Assembly (NCBI GenBank): GCA_030408475.1
Contig: JAUHQG010000071.1
Location: 1 to 43,030 of the forward strand
DNA: 43,030 nucleotides
Direction of reading: 5' to 3'
Source: Candidatus Amphrikana amoebophyrae
Lineage (GTDB): Bacteria > Chlamydiota > Chlamydiia > Chlamydiales > JACRBE01
Shown: positions 17,335 through 25,971 of the stretch, in pieces
Layout of the letters: every line of letters begins with the position of its first letter
Numbering within the stretch: position 1 is the stretch's first letter
Program-made: the position numbers and the translations under genes
Notes under the pieces: generated by a model
The model's input: only the letters and a program-made list of their open reading frames with translations
Database searches by the model: none
What the model was told of the DNA's origin: nothing

Positions 17335-18009
17335 CTATTTTTCATTGAATTTATCCCTTTTTACTAGTTCAAAATTAAGAGAGTAAGCTTCACGATCTTC
17401 ATTATCTTTAACTCTATGTAGAGCGAGTTTTTTGAAAAAAAGTTGAGGTCGAATATAGCTTAACTGCTTCCCTTCAACAGTAGAAATCAGAAGTTTTAGA
17501 TCACTTTCATTTATAATAGGAGAAGCAGAAAAATAGAAGGACTCTAAGAACCCACCTATTTTATGTTCAGACACTTTAGTTAAAGAAAACTGCCCTTCAC
17601 CTTGATGAAGGTAGTTGATCCTATTTTGAATAGGAGAAAACCCTTTAAAGGCGCTGAATTTAGTAACATCTTCTAAAACACTAAGTTCCGAATCAAAAGG
17701 AATAATAGAAGAAATTTTCAAATCTAAAAAATTGGGATCTGAATGAGTGAGTCTCTTTTTAAATAAATTACGCATATTATGATCATCACGAATAATTGCA
17801 ACCTGATCACCCAAACTATCTAGCAACTTGGCAGAGGAAAGAATTTGTTTGTCGATTTGAACAATTGAGTAGACAATAAATGAAAAACAAATCGCAAATA
17901 GAGCAACAAAACTTAGAATAAATTGTTTAGAGAAAAGCAATTTATTCCAATTAAAAAGCGAAAAGTTAAGAGATATAAAACTGAACAACTGATTCTTCTT
18001 CTTGATCAT
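17335..18009 (-). CDS. Inner-membrane protein, GspM/PilO-like (type II secretion/pilus platform candidate)
   Basis: A 224-residue bitopic membrane protein: cytoplasmic N-terminus of about 28 residues, one membrane helix at about 29-50, then a mixed alpha/beta periplasmic domain. This architecture and its place directly after a GspL-like gene (44-bp overlap) match GspM or PilN/PilO of the secretion/pilus inner-membrane platform. No sequence motif settles it, because GspM and PilO diverge strongly. From memory it corresponds in position to CT647 of C. trachomatis, usually called hypothetical. If the assignment is right it would bind the GspL-like partner in the periplasm. Confidence 0.5.
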   Translation of the reverse strand: MIKKKNQLFSFISLNFSLFNWNKLLFSKQFILSFVALFAICFSFIVYSIVQIDKQILSSAKLLDSLGDQVAIIRDDHNMRNLFKKRLTHSDPNFLDLKISSIIPFDSELSVLEDVTKFSAFKGFSPIQNRINYLHQGEGQFSLTKVSEHKIGGFLESFYFSASPIINESDLKLLISTVEGKQLSYIRPQLFFKKLALHRVKDNEDREAYSLNFELVKRDKFNEK

Positions 18010-19375
18010 AAATTTTTACCTCCTTTACTTCACTTTTTTCATCTTTAATAAATTGAGCAAATAGGCTGGCATCTTCCTGAGATGTAAAGCCAACTTTTAT
18101 TAATGCTTTATATTTGAGTTTTGGTTTCTTTGGTGTGGGCATTTGAACTAATTCAAAATAAACTTGAACTATCGATTCAGATGACAATGATTGTTGGAAT
18201 GAAGAGATCAACTTCAGCAGCTGAGAAACATGAAACGGTTCAGAAGTAATGTCATAAAAAAGTTTTCTTTTAGATAGTTGATAATCTAAATCATCCAAAT
18301 ATTCACTAAAGAGTTGTAAGGAAGTAAATTTAGTTGGGGAAAAACTTTTCAAGCTAGCTTGAGAAAGTTGATATTTCAAATTCGTCTTTAAATGAGATAA
18401 TGAGCGAGATTTTTTTAAATAGACTCCAGTACCACAAACTAAAAATGCACACATCATTAAAGCCCCAAGCTGAAAAACCTTCCGTTTTAAAATATTTGAA
18501 TGTTTTTTAGGAGTTAAATGGTCATTTAAAAATTGGATAGTTCTATTATCTTTTGCTAATACATCTAAAGCGCAGCCAATTTCTTTAGCAAAAAGCAACT
18601 CTTGATCATCTAAATTTACCTCGAATTTTTTAACCCCCATCAAATTGTCAAACAAATAAAAAGTAGAGGCATACCCAACTGACAATATAGATAATTCTTT
18701 TAAAGGATTTGTATATTTTTCCTTAATAAACTGAACAAGTCTTTCTATTTGCAAGTTTAAAATTTCAACTTGGTCTCGATTGATTTTATCCATCGAAGAG
18801 CCACTAACCATACTGGCAATTTGAGTTGCTCCAAAAGGGAGGAAAAAAGAATGTATCACTTCTTTATCTTCTATATAAAAAAGAAAAGACTCTTCCACAC
18901 CTAAATGAAAAAGTAAATCGACCCCTTCTAATTTATTCTTTTGAATAAACCTGGTGAAATTTTGAGAATCAGACCCAATCCAACTTGGAAATAACGAATG
19001 ATTTTTAAAGTCGTCTAATACTTTTTCTACATCCTCAAAGGCTGCTGCTGATAACAGACACTCCGTTTTATCTTTGCTCTCCGATTGAAAAAATATATGT
19101 ATAGAGTGCGTTTCTACAGAAATAGGTAAACTTTCAATTTGAAATGATAAGGCTGCAGCTATTTTTGATTTTGAGCGAAAAGGGAAGCTCAATTTTTTAT
19201 GATATACTTTTTGACAAGATAAAGAGGAGGCAATATTTAAGTTATCATCCAAAGAAGCTTGATAATCATTAAAAGAAACAGCCTTAGAAGATAAAATTTG
19301 ATGAGTTTTACCTGAGCTATTTACCTCTACAAGCCTTAAAAAATTTCCATCTTTAGCAATGGCTAATACTTTCAT
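17966..19375 (-). CDS. GspL/PilM-like protein (type II secretion or type IV pilus platform)
   Basis: A 469-residue protein with GspL layout. Residues 1-~290 look like the actin-like cytoplasmic domain: MKVLAIAKDGNFLRLVEV start, AAALSFQIESLPI at 73-85 (the conserved ...LPFxLE...L helix of GspL/PilM), and DLLFHLGVEESFLFYI. Next comes a basic NDHLTPKKHSNILKRK stretch, a membrane helix at about 300-325, and a C-terminal periplasmic domain with a ferredoxin-like beta-alpha pattern. GspL links the secretion ATPase GspE to GspM. From memory this is the CT646 position. A TGTAAAGCC copy is at 18083. The assignment is by architecture and motif, not by a search. Confidence 0.55.
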   Translation of the reverse strand: MKVLAIAKDGNFLRLVEVNSSGKTHQILSSKAVSFNDYQASLDDNLNIASSLSCQKVYHKKLSFPFRSKSKIAAALSFQIESLPISVETHSIHIFFQSESKDKTECLLSAAAFEDVEKVLDDFKNHSLFPSWIGSDSQNFTRFIQKNKLEGVDLLFHLGVEESFLFYIEDKEVIHSFFLPFGATQIASMVSGSSMDKINRDQVEILNLQIERLVQFIKEKYTNPLKELSILSVGYASTFYLFDNLMGVKKFEVNLDDQELLFAKEIGCALDVLAKDNRTIQFLNDHLTPKKHSNILKRKVFQLGALMMCAFLVCGTGVYLKKSRSLSHLKTNLKYQLSQASLKSFSPTKFTSLQLFSEYLDDLDYQLSKRKLFYDITSEPFHVSQLLKLISSFQQSLSSESIVQVYFELVQMPTPKKPKLKYKALIKVGFTSQEDASLFAQFIKDEKSEVKEVKIYDQEEESVVQFYIS

Positions 19376-19464
19376 AAAACAAACTTTGTCTATTGGTATG
19401 GATAAAAAACCATATGATTGTTACAATGAGAGCCATTGTATTATAAACCTGTGTTTAAGCGAAT

Positions 19465-19728
19465 ATGTTTCTTTATCGTCTTGTTCAAATCGTATTTAGT
19501 ACCTATATGCTATTGTTGCTAATTCGCATCATTGCATCATGGTTTCCCAATATCAATCGTTATAGAGCAATGCATTTTTTACAATTTTATACAGATCCAT
19601 ATCTAAATTTCTTTAGAAGATTTATCCCGCCTATTGGGGGAACTATTGATTTAAGTCCTATAGTTGCCTTTATAGCTCTCTCATTTTTAGAGAAATTTGT
19701 GTTATATCTAGTGAGCTTTATATTGTAA
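19465..19728 (+). CDS. YggT family inner-membrane protein
   Basis: An 87-residue protein with two membrane helices (about 4-24 and 63-85) flanking the family signature: LLIRIIASWFPN..., YTDPYLNFFRRFIPP.GG.IDLSPIVAFIAL. YggT proteins are small membrane proteins implicated in osmotic or potassium homeostasis and cell-division-related functions, with no settled biochemistry. It is followed two bases later by the tRNA-dihydrouridine synthase, forming a yggT-dus-acyP operon divergent from the GspL-like operon. Confidence 0.88.
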   Translation: MFLYRLVQIVFSTYMLLLLIRIIASWFPNINRYRAMHFLQFYTDPYLNFFRRFIPPIGGTIDLSPIVAFIALSFLEKFVLYLVSFIL

Positions 19729-19729
19729 G

Positions 19730-20743
19730 ATGGAAAAAGAGTATATTAAGCCAATCAAGTTGGGAAATTTAGAGCTGCCCAACAACGTCTTTTATTCCCC
19801 GCTCGCAGGATGTTCAGATCTCCCCTTTAGATCAATTTGTAAATTATTTTCTCCTGGACTGATCTTTTGTGAAATGGTGAAAATGGATGCTTTAGTAAGG
19901 CATGATGTAAACACCTACCAAATTCTTGAATACAGTCATAGCATGCATCCAATTGGCGGTCAGTTAGTCGGAAGCAAGCTTGAATATGCAGCACAATCGG
20001 CAAAAATAATTGAAGATTTAGGATTTGATGTTGTCGACTTAAATTGTGGCTGTCCAGTTGATAAAGTAACCAAGGACAAATCGGGATCAGGGCTATTATT
20101 GCATCCAGAATTAATTGGTGATATCTTGAATGAAATGGTGAATGCCGTTTCTATTCCTGTTACTGTTAAAATAAGAGCTGGCTGGGATGAATCCCAAATA
20201 GTGGCTCCACAAATCACAACAATTGCAGAAGAAGCTGGCGCTAAGATGATTTCTATTCATGGAAGAACCAGAAAACAAGGTTATAAAGGATTTGCAGATT
20301 GGGACGTCATTGCTCAATGTAAAGCTAAAGCTAAATCTATTATAGTAACAGCTAATGGCGATATATTTTCACCAGAAGCAGCAAAACGCTGCTTTGATCA
20401 AACTGGATGTGATGCAGTATTGGCATCAAGAGCAACGATGGGCAAACCTTGGATTGCAGAAGATATAATCCGCTATTTAAAAGGTCAACCCGCTATGCTT
20501 CGAGATGGAGGTTTCATCAAAGAGATCTTAACTCACCATTTTGCATTAATTATTGCTACTCAAACTCCACGTAAAGCCATTACAGATATTCGCCGCGTAG
20601 GATGTTGGTATTTAAAAGACGCTAACAATGCTAAAAACCTGCGACATCAATTAAACAAGATGCAATCATTAGAAGAATTAGATGATATTCTCATGGCTTT
20701 CCCTTGGCATGAACTAGGCGAACCACAAAAAGTCTTGATATGA
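19730..20743 (+). CDS. dus: tRNA-dihydrouridine synthase (DusB-like)
   Basis: FMN-dependent enzyme that reduces specific uridines of tRNA D-loops using NADPH. At 337 residues it is full length. Motifs: SPLAGCSDLPFRS (FMN phosphate region, about 23-35), GGQLVGS, VVDLNCGCPVDKV with the catalytic Cys at about 108, TVKIRAGWD, ISIHGRTRKQGYKG (FMN) and TANGDIFSPE, then CDAVLASRATMGKPWI. It is nearer DusB than DusA/DusC by the overall pattern. Its stop overlaps the acylphosphatase start (ATGA at 20740-20743). Confidence 0.93.
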   Translation: MEKEYIKPIKLGNLELPNNVFYSPLAGCSDLPFRSICKLFSPGLIFCEMVKMDALVRHDVNTYQILEYSHSMHPIGGQLVGSKLEYAAQSAKIIEDLGFDVVDLNCGCPVDKVTKDKSGSGLLLHPELIGDILNEMVNAVSIPVTVKIRAGWDESQIVAPQITTIAEEAGAKMISIHGRTRKQGYKGFADWDVIAQCKAKAKSIIVTANGDIFSPEAAKRCFDQTGCDAVLASRATMGKPWIAEDIIRYLKGQPAMLRDGGFIKEILTHHFALIIATQTPRKAITDIRRVGCWYLKDANNAKNLRHQLNKMQSLEELDDILMAFPWHELGEPQKVLI

Positions 20744-20994
20744 TTAGAATCATTTTTTCTGGAATGGTTCAAGGCGTTTTCTTTAGGGCTACTACAAAAA
20801 AATATGCCCAAAGCCTTCATATTAATGGCTATGCTAAAAATTTATCCAATGGCAATGTGGAAGTCTTACTCGACTGTACCCTTGATAAAGCTAATCAATT
20901 AATAGAATTAATTTCCAACTCTGGCTTTACAATTACAAACATTGAGATTGATCAAGTTAAAGAAAGCCCTGTTTCTGGCTTTACAATTCTTTGA
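20740..20994 (+). CDS. acyP: Acylphosphatase
   Basis: Small cytosolic enzyme hydrolysing acyl phosphates. 84 residues, complete: GMVQGVFFRATTKKYA at 8-23 with the phosphate-binding Arg16, and GYAKNLSNGNVEVLL with catalytic Asn34. It is coupled to dus by ATGA overlap. Two reverse TGTAAAGCC copies lie 54 bp apart in its 3' part (20923 and 20977), both encoding SGFTI, so the motif takes up a visible share of this short gene. A palindromic element follows its stop. Confidence 0.94.
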   Translation: MIRIIFSGMVQGVFFRATTKKYAQSLHINGYAKNLSNGNVEVLLDCTLDKANQLIELISNSGFTITNIEIDQVKESPVSGFTIL

Positions 20995-20997
20995 TGC

Positions 20998-21018
20998 AAT
21001 GTAAAGCTGCTGTACATT
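20998..21018. terminator. Imperfect palindrome between convergent acyP and APH-like gene
   Basis: AATGTAAAGC and GCTGTACATT flank a central T with one mismatched pair. The element lies just after the acyP stop and about 60 bp before the end of the convergent kinase gene. It is a degenerate copy of the element at 4310-4332 and keeps the same tail, CAAACGCCTAACT, at 21020-21032. It probably serves as a bidirectional terminator, though there is no long T-run. The two mutated positions suggest it is older or no longer under the selection that keeps the exact motif. Confidence 0.55.
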
Positions 21019-21076
21019 CAAACGCCTAACTGATTCATAATCAATGAGAAAAAAATCTACAAATTGACTATTTTGC

Positions 21077-22126
21077 TTATTTGGAAATCAATTCATCAGT
21101 TTTAAAAGCAATATCCACAACACCATTTTGAAGAAAAGCACCCAGAAATTCTTGATAGAGAGCAGATCTATTTTTGCCATTAGATTTGAAGAGTAACTCT
21201 CGAGAGTATTCAGTAATATCTTCTAGAATTCTATTGAAACGATAATAGGCAATCAGAGGCCAATTAATTTCGGTGTCTCCATATTCTTGATAAAACAACT
21301 TCTTTTGACTTTCAATGTTCCACACATTTCCGACACCTGCCCCAATAAACATTAAGTCTCTCTCTTTTGGGGCTAATATAGGAGCATCCCAATCTACAAT
21401 ATAGAAAAGGCCCTTGTGATCGATTAAAATATTTCCCGCATGAAGGTCGGCATGACAAAAAACCAATTTAAGTTCTTGGTGCTTTATATTTGCAATTATC
21501 TCTGCAGTGCGACTTGTCATTTTAAGAATACGAGCTTGATTTTTCTTAAGAAATTTCGACATATCTGTAGAAATTTCATCAACAATGTTAATTTCATCAA
21601 GTCGCTGAAATAGGGATTGTACCTCTAATTCCCATTGGGATGAAAATTCTTCAATAGGCAAATATGATGTTAATCGATCAGGTAATTGAGTCTCATGCAT
21701 CTTTCGCATTGTTTGCCCTAAAGTTATCCACTGTGAATCAGTCAAAGGACGAGTAAAGCCATTTTCTCCTAATACAAAAGGATATATAATAAAAGTAACC
21801 CCTTCTCTTTGTGAAATAAATTCATCCGCTATACTTTTGATAGGCAAAATAAGTGAATCTATCCCTGAATCTTTTAGATATTCCAATATTTCAAAGTTGT
21901 TTTCTTTCTCTTCTCCTAATTTCAATTTTACAAAATAGCTCTTTTGATCCACAGACTTGATTTTATAGATAAAGGCATTTAAGTCCGCTCCAACTGGCAG
22001 TAAAATAAGCTCTGTTACTTCTATCAAGTAACAAGACTTCAAGTGAGAAATAATAAGATGATTGAATTTAGTCACAATAGATGTCTTTTTGTAGTGTCTA
22101 TCGGCTTTACAATAAATGATAATCAT
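21077..22126 (-). CDS. APH(9)-like aminoglycoside phosphotransferase family kinase
   Basis: A 349-residue small-molecule kinase of the APH/choline kinase superfamily. Visible: a beta-strand lysine in SYFVKLKLG (K67), the Brenner box HADLHAGN at 225-232 (catalytic Asp and metal-binding Asn) and DWD at 245-247 in place of DFG. The segment YPFVLGENGFTRPLTDSQWITLG resembles spectinomycin phosphotransferases APH(9), including Legionella's. Whether it confers drug resistance or acts on a natural metabolite is unknown. A GTG at 22075 is an alternative start. It is a single gene between a convergent neighbour and the porin array and looks accessory. A TGTAAAGCC copy (CKA) lies at 22103. Confidence 0.75.
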   Translation of the reverse strand: MIIIYCKADRHYKKTSIVTKFNHLIISHLKSCYLIEVTELILLPVGADLNAFIYKIKSVDQKSYFVKLKLGEEKENNFEILEYLKDSGIDSLILPIKSIADEFISQREGVTFIIYPFVLGENGFTRPLTDSQWITLGQTMRKMHETQLPDRLTSYLPIEEFSSQWELEVQSLFQRLDEINIVDEISTDMSKFLKKNQARILKMTSRTAEIIANIKHQELKLVFCHADLHAGNILIDHKGLFYIVDWDAPILAPKERDLMFIGAGVGNVWNIESQKKLFYQEYGDTEINWPLIAYYRFNRILEDITEYSRELLFKSNGKNRSALYQEFLGAFLQNGVVDIAFKTDELISK

Positions 22127-22159
22127 TAATTATAATAGAAAATTTATAGGGACAAGTCA

Positions 22160-23260
22160 TTAGAAAGTGAGCTTGGCACTCATTATGAAGCCAACATAAC
22201 TAATGTCTTCTGCTATATTGATATATCGTTGCGCATTTGCTTGTAAAACGTTAATAATTTGATTCATCCGAAACCAGTATTGCATCTGATAACCAGCGCT
22301 AAATGAGAAATAATTGTGATTATTATTGAAGTAACTCCCCCACTTAACCCCTAGATTCATCTCAAAATTGGGTGCAAACTGATGTCGAGACTCTTCTAAT
22401 TTTATTCGATTGCTAGTAAGATTGCTTTGCGCTTCATCATATTCGATCCGAAATAATCCATATTGAAAAGCTAATTGGAAATCCCCTATAAAACTAAAGC
22501 CCTTTCCTAAGTAAAAGTCAGCTCCACTTCCTATCGATGGCCCAATTCCCCAAAAATGATTCTTATCATTGATGTGCATAACATTATTACTTAACGACTC
22601 TCCACCAAAATATTGAGTCCATTGCTTTAAATTTATCCAACTATTCTTAAGTCCTCCATAAGGCGTTAGTGAAACTGTGGGACTCACAAAATAACTCTTT
22701 TTAATTACACCTAATATCGTGTCTTGATTTACAGAAACACTTGAACTTGCCCATTGAACTCCAGAACCAAGGTGTATTACCCCTTTTAATGGCATTACAG
22801 AACCTAAAATGTTACTTGATGCTTTTGTATACCCTTGTGTCTCAATCCACGTATACGAGGCCTCTATTGTCCAATCCTTTTTTGGAAAATGATAAGCCAC
22901 TCCAGTTCGCAATCCCCAGTCCCAATGGAACTTCACATCTCGTGAGTCTGCTCTAATGGGAGACGTATTAGCAGGACCTGTCGCTGTATAGGCATAAGTA
23001 GTCCCATCTACTTTCGCATGCATAACCATGGGCTCAATAAATAAGTAAAAGTTTTTAGGGTCGCTAATGTTAGGATAGCCAGAGCCAGTCACAGCCCCCT
23101 CTGTCTTTAGAGCATTTGACTCAGTAACTCTATCTACTTTTGCTTGCAAAAGTGCCACTTGCTCTTTTAATTCAGAAAATGCCGAATAATCTGCATATCC
23201 TATCTCAAAAAATAAGAGCAACAACAATATATATAGTGACTTTTTATTACTCTTTAACAC
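22160..23260 (-). CDS. Legionella-type major outer membrane protein (MOMP-like porin), array copy 4
   Basis: A 366-residue exported barrel protein. The signal peptide ends near IGYAD, then comes a short heptad-like stretch (ELKEQVALLQAKVDRV) shared by all four copies. The barrel part has F.WDWGLRTGVAYHFP..DW, the GGESLSNNVMHINDKNHFWGIGPSIGSG segment and a final SAKLTF strand ending in the C-terminal Phe usual for BamA-dependent barrels. This is the Legionella_OMP family found in Simkania and Waddlia in place of OmpA. It is the last gene of the minus-strand array and the most diverged. No strong terminator is seen after it. Confidence 0.85.
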   Translation of the reverse strand: MLKSNKKSLYILLLLLFFEIGYADYSAFSELKEQVALLQAKVDRVTESNALKTEGAVTGSGYPNISDPKNFYLFIEPMVMHAKVDGTTYAYTATGPANTSPIRADSRDVKFHWDWGLRTGVAYHFPKKDWTIEASYTWIETQGYTKASSNILGSVMPLKGVIHLGSGVQWASSSVSVNQDTILGVIKKSYFVSPTVSLTPYGGLKNSWINLKQWTQYFGGESLSNNVMHINDKNHFWGIGPSIGSGADFYLGKGFSFIGDFQLAFQYGLFRIEYDEAQSNLTSNRIKLEESRHQFAPNFEMNLGVKWGSYFNNNHNYFSFSAGYQMQYWFRMNQIINVLQANAQRYINIAEDISYVGFIMSAKLTF

Positions 23261-23355
23261 TGAACCTATACACCTAATTATACTAAGGCAATCTAATATT
23301 ACCTAAATATCTACCTAATATAAGAATAACAGCAATAATACAAACTAAAATAAAA

Positions 23356-23386
23356 AAACCCGTTAATTAAAATTATTAACGGGTTT
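23356..23386 (-). terminator. Intrinsic terminator after MOMP copy 3
   Basis: Arms AAACCCGTTAAT (23356-23367) and ATTAACGGGTTT (23375-23386) pair over 12 bp with a 7-nt loop. Read on the minus strand the hairpin is followed by a T-rich run (TTTTATTTT), so it ends transcripts coming from the porin gene at 23430-24527. Confidence 0.9.
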
Positions 23387-23429
23387 AAACAAATAAACAA
23401 AGACATCCATCTTTATTCAAAACTAGTCA

Positions 23430-24527
23430 TTAGAAGTCAAATCTTAGCTCACCGACTAATCCATGAACATCCATATTTCCATTAACATATGCAGGACCCA
23501 TGAAAGCTAAATCATCTCTATTAACAATCATTTGATTTACAGACCAATAGTACCCAAAGTCATACCCTAAACTTACTGAAACATGATGATCATGATTCAT
23601 GAAATAAGAGTCATATCTTAGGCCTAAAACCGAGTTCAACTCTAAAATGCCAGAATGTTTATCTCCAGTATCATTTTGAGTAAAGTTATCTCTTGTATTT
23701 GTTTGGTTTTTAGATACATTAAATCTACCATATAAGTACCCAAAGTTTAGATTAGAATAAAGCCCAAAACCTTTTCCAAAATTCCATTTAGAATTAAAGC
23801 CAGCCACTGGTCCAATTCCCCAATAGTTAGACTTATCATCAATTCTCCAGGAGTTAACTCCTAAAAAAGTTCCACCACTATAATTGATTCTTTGATTTAA
23901 GTTGATCCAATGTGAACGAAGACCAGCTAAAAACTCTAGAACAAAGACTCTATTAGTAAAAAAAGCAGTTGTCATCGTAAGGTCTAGCATATCAAAATCA
24001 ATACTATAATCAGAAGTAGCAGAAGTGCATTCAGTAAATGAACTCACATCAGCAAGATTTGCAAAAGCCCTAACTTGTCCTAAAACACCATTTGGACCAG
24101 TCGCTACTTTATTAGAAGAGCGATTTAGAAATCTGTTATAGTTAATCTCAATATCATAGTTATACTCAGGAACTTTATATCCAGCACCCACCATGAAACC
24201 CCAGTTCCATTCAAAATCAGCATTAATAATTTCATGAGTTAATTTAGAATTCGAACTAGATAGACTTGACAAAGCAATGTTGTTTTTTGTGCAATAATCA
24301 CTACCTTGAACAGAAGGTAATAAATAACTAAATCCAGCTTGAAAATGCCAATTGGTTACTTCATTTTCAGGAAGCGCATTACCATTTTTAGCGCCACTTC
24401 CATCCATCTCATTTTTGGTATAAACCGAACTCATTTTCTTTTCTAGTTGAGAAACTCTCTCATCTACACTCAAGCAAAAGCCCATAATTGGACAAACAAT
24501 TGAGGCAAATAACATATTCCATTTCAT
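23430..24527 (-). CDS. MOMP-like porin, array copy 3
   Basis: A 365-residue exported barrel. The start at 24527 is chosen because GGAG lies six bases upstream and the signal peptide MKWNMLFASIVCPIMGFCLS begins there; the frame is open to 24566. After the signal comes the heptad stretch VDERVSQLEKKMSSVYTKNEMDGSGAKNG, nearly the same as in copies 1 and 2. The barrel keeps WNWGFMVGAGYKVPEYNYDIEINY, the NYWGIGPVAGFNSKWNFGKGFG segment and a terminal LVGELRFDF with C-terminal Phe. Two Cys residues are present in the mature part. It has its own terminator, so it is probably monocistronic. Confidence 0.9.
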   Translation of the reverse strand: MKWNMLFASIVCPIMGFCLSVDERVSQLEKKMSSVYTKNEMDGSGAKNGNALPENEVTNWHFQAGFSYLLPSVQGSDYCTKNNIALSSLSSSNSKLTHEIINADFEWNWGFMVGAGYKVPEYNYDIEINYNRFLNRSSNKVATGPNGVLGQVRAFANLADVSSFTECTSATSDYSIDFDMLDLTMTTAFFTNRVFVLEFLAGLRSHWINLNQRINYSGGTFLGVNSWRIDDKSNYWGIGPVAGFNSKWNFGKGFGLYSNLNFGYLYGRFNVSKNQTNTRDNFTQNDTGDKHSGILELNSVLGLRYDSYFMNHDHHVSVSLGYDFGYYWSVNQMIVNRDDLAFMGPAYVNGNMDVHGLVGELRFDF

Positions 24528-24595
24528 ATAAATCTCCATAATTTTTTTTCTAACTATAAATAACAAATAAAATTTTCTATATCAAACAAAAAAAA

Positions 24596-24646
24596 CCAAG
24601 TGAGGGTTCACTTGGATAAAAAAAGGGATGACTATTAAGCCATCCC
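24596..24646 (-). terminator. Double intrinsic terminator after MOMP copy 2
   Basis: Two hairpins in series on the minus strand. The first pairs GGGATG (24625-24630) with CATCCC (24641-24646), extended by further pairs around one mismatch, and is followed by seven Ts. The second pairs CCAAGTGA (24596-24603) with TCACTTGG (24608-24615) around a 4-nt loop and is followed by eight Ts. Such tandem terminators usually mark very highly expressed genes. Confidence 0.9.
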
Positions 24647-24676
24647 GAGGAAATTCATGAACAAATGAAGTCTAAA

Positions 24677-25801
24677 TTAGAAATCCCATCTGAGATCGCA
24701 CATTAGTCCTTGCATTGACATGTCTTCTGAAGCATTTGGTGTTCTTCTTTGCATATTCAATGTATTACCAACAGTAGTATAGCTGTCGTTATTCAATAAC
24801 ATTTGGTTAACATTCCAATAGTAGTGGAAGTCCCAACCTAAACGGATAGCTATATAATGTTTTTTCTCCATAAAGAAAGAACCATACATTAGACCTAAAT
24901 TAGCATCTAGCTCTGGGATAACACTTCCCATTGAACTTGAAGTTGAAAATCTTTGACCATTACTTCCGCTTAACTTTTGCTCTGATTGCACTTTGAATCT
25001 AGAGTAAAGTAATGAAAGTCCTGTGTTAGAAAAAATACTAAATCCTTTTCCAAGAGTCCAGTTATTATTGATAGCACCGGTTGGTCCAAAACCCCAATAT
25101 TTTGATGAATCATTAACATGAGCTGTATTGTTGCCTAAAACAACTCCACCTGTATACTCTATGTTCTGTTTTAGTTTTAACCACTGAGATCTCAATCCAC
25201 CTTTAAATCCAGTAGAAAAATACTTCTGTAAATAGTAAATATTAGTTGCTGTTACATCAAAAGAATTAAGAGTAATTGTGTAGTCTGATTTAGCTACTTC
25301 AACAGAAGATAACAAACTTGCATCTGAAACTATGTTGAATTTAGCTCTAGTTGGAACTAAAGTTGCTCCAGAGCCAACATTTGTCTTACTAGTTTGCGAT
25401 CTGTCAAAGTACATGTAATTAACTTCCATGTCCCAATCACGCTGAATTTTATAACCAGCACCAACAGTTAAACCCCAAGCCCATTTAAAATCTTGATCTA
25501 AAACATCTTCTGTTGTCTGAGTAGAAGCTGATGGATTGTTTTGCTTAACGGCAAAATTAGAAGCTCCAATGTTTGGTTGCTCATAAATGAAACCAATCTG
25601 AGCATGCCATCCAGTATTTGTTGTTAATGGAAGAGCAGTTGCAGGCTTTGCACCCATTCCGCTCATTGGGTTACTTGTAGTTGACATTGCAACTGTTTTC
25701 TCAAGCGTGTCAATACGGCTGTCCATGCTTGCAGCTGAGGCTAGCATCGGAACTAATGTACTGAGTATCAACCCGCTAAGGAATTTGATTTTTGTACTCA
25801 T
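24677..25801 (-). CDS. MOMP-like porin, array copy 2
   Basis: A 374-residue exported barrel. The start at 25801 has GAGG six bases upstream (frame open to 25813). Signal peptide MSTKIKFLSGLILSTLVPMLASA, then the heptad stretch MDSRIDTLEKTVAMSTTSNPMSGMGAKP. The barrel keeps FKWAWGLTVGAGYKIQRDWDMEVNYMYF, HVNDSSKYWGFGPTGAINNNWTLGKGFS and ends in LRWDF with C-terminal Phe. A double terminator follows, so high, separate expression is likely. Upstream 25814-25911 is AT-rich and would hold its promoter. Confidence 0.92.
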   Translation of the reverse strand: MSTKIKFLSGLILSTLVPMLASAASMDSRIDTLEKTVAMSTTSNPMSGMGAKPATALPLTTNTGWHAQIGFIYEQPNIGASNFAVKQNNPSASTQTTEDVLDQDFKWAWGLTVGAGYKIQRDWDMEVNYMYFDRSQTSKTNVGSGATLVPTRAKFNIVSDASLLSSVEVAKSDYTITLNSFDVTATNIYYLQKYFSTGFKGGLRSQWLKLKQNIEYTGGVVLGNNTAHVNDSSKYWGFGPTGAINNNWTLGKGFSIFSNTGLSLLYSRFKVQSEQKLSGSNGQRFSTSSSMGSVIPELDANLGLMYGSFFMEKKHYIAIRLGWDFHYYWNVNQMLLNNDSYTTVGNTLNMQRRTPNASEDMSMQGLMCDLRWDF

Positions 25802-25911
25802 AGTGATCCTCACATAAATTTTTGTGTAAATTAAAAGTTAACTTAGATGTATAAATAAAACCACCTTTTTTTGAAACAAAAATTTTACAAAACGAAAATA
25901 AGCAAAAAAAA

Positions 25912-25937
25912 AGCAGATTTCCCGAAGGAAACCTGCT
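25912..25937 (-). terminator. Intrinsic terminator after MOMP copy 1
   Basis: On the minus strand AGCAGGTTTCC pairs with GGAAATCTGCT (one G-U pair) around a TTCG tetraloop, the most stable loop known, and is followed by nine Ts. A textbook strong terminator for the porin gene at 25972-27084. Confidence 0.93.
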
Positions 25938-25971
25938 TATTGCTTTTGCAAACTTAGTTTAAATAACTAAC

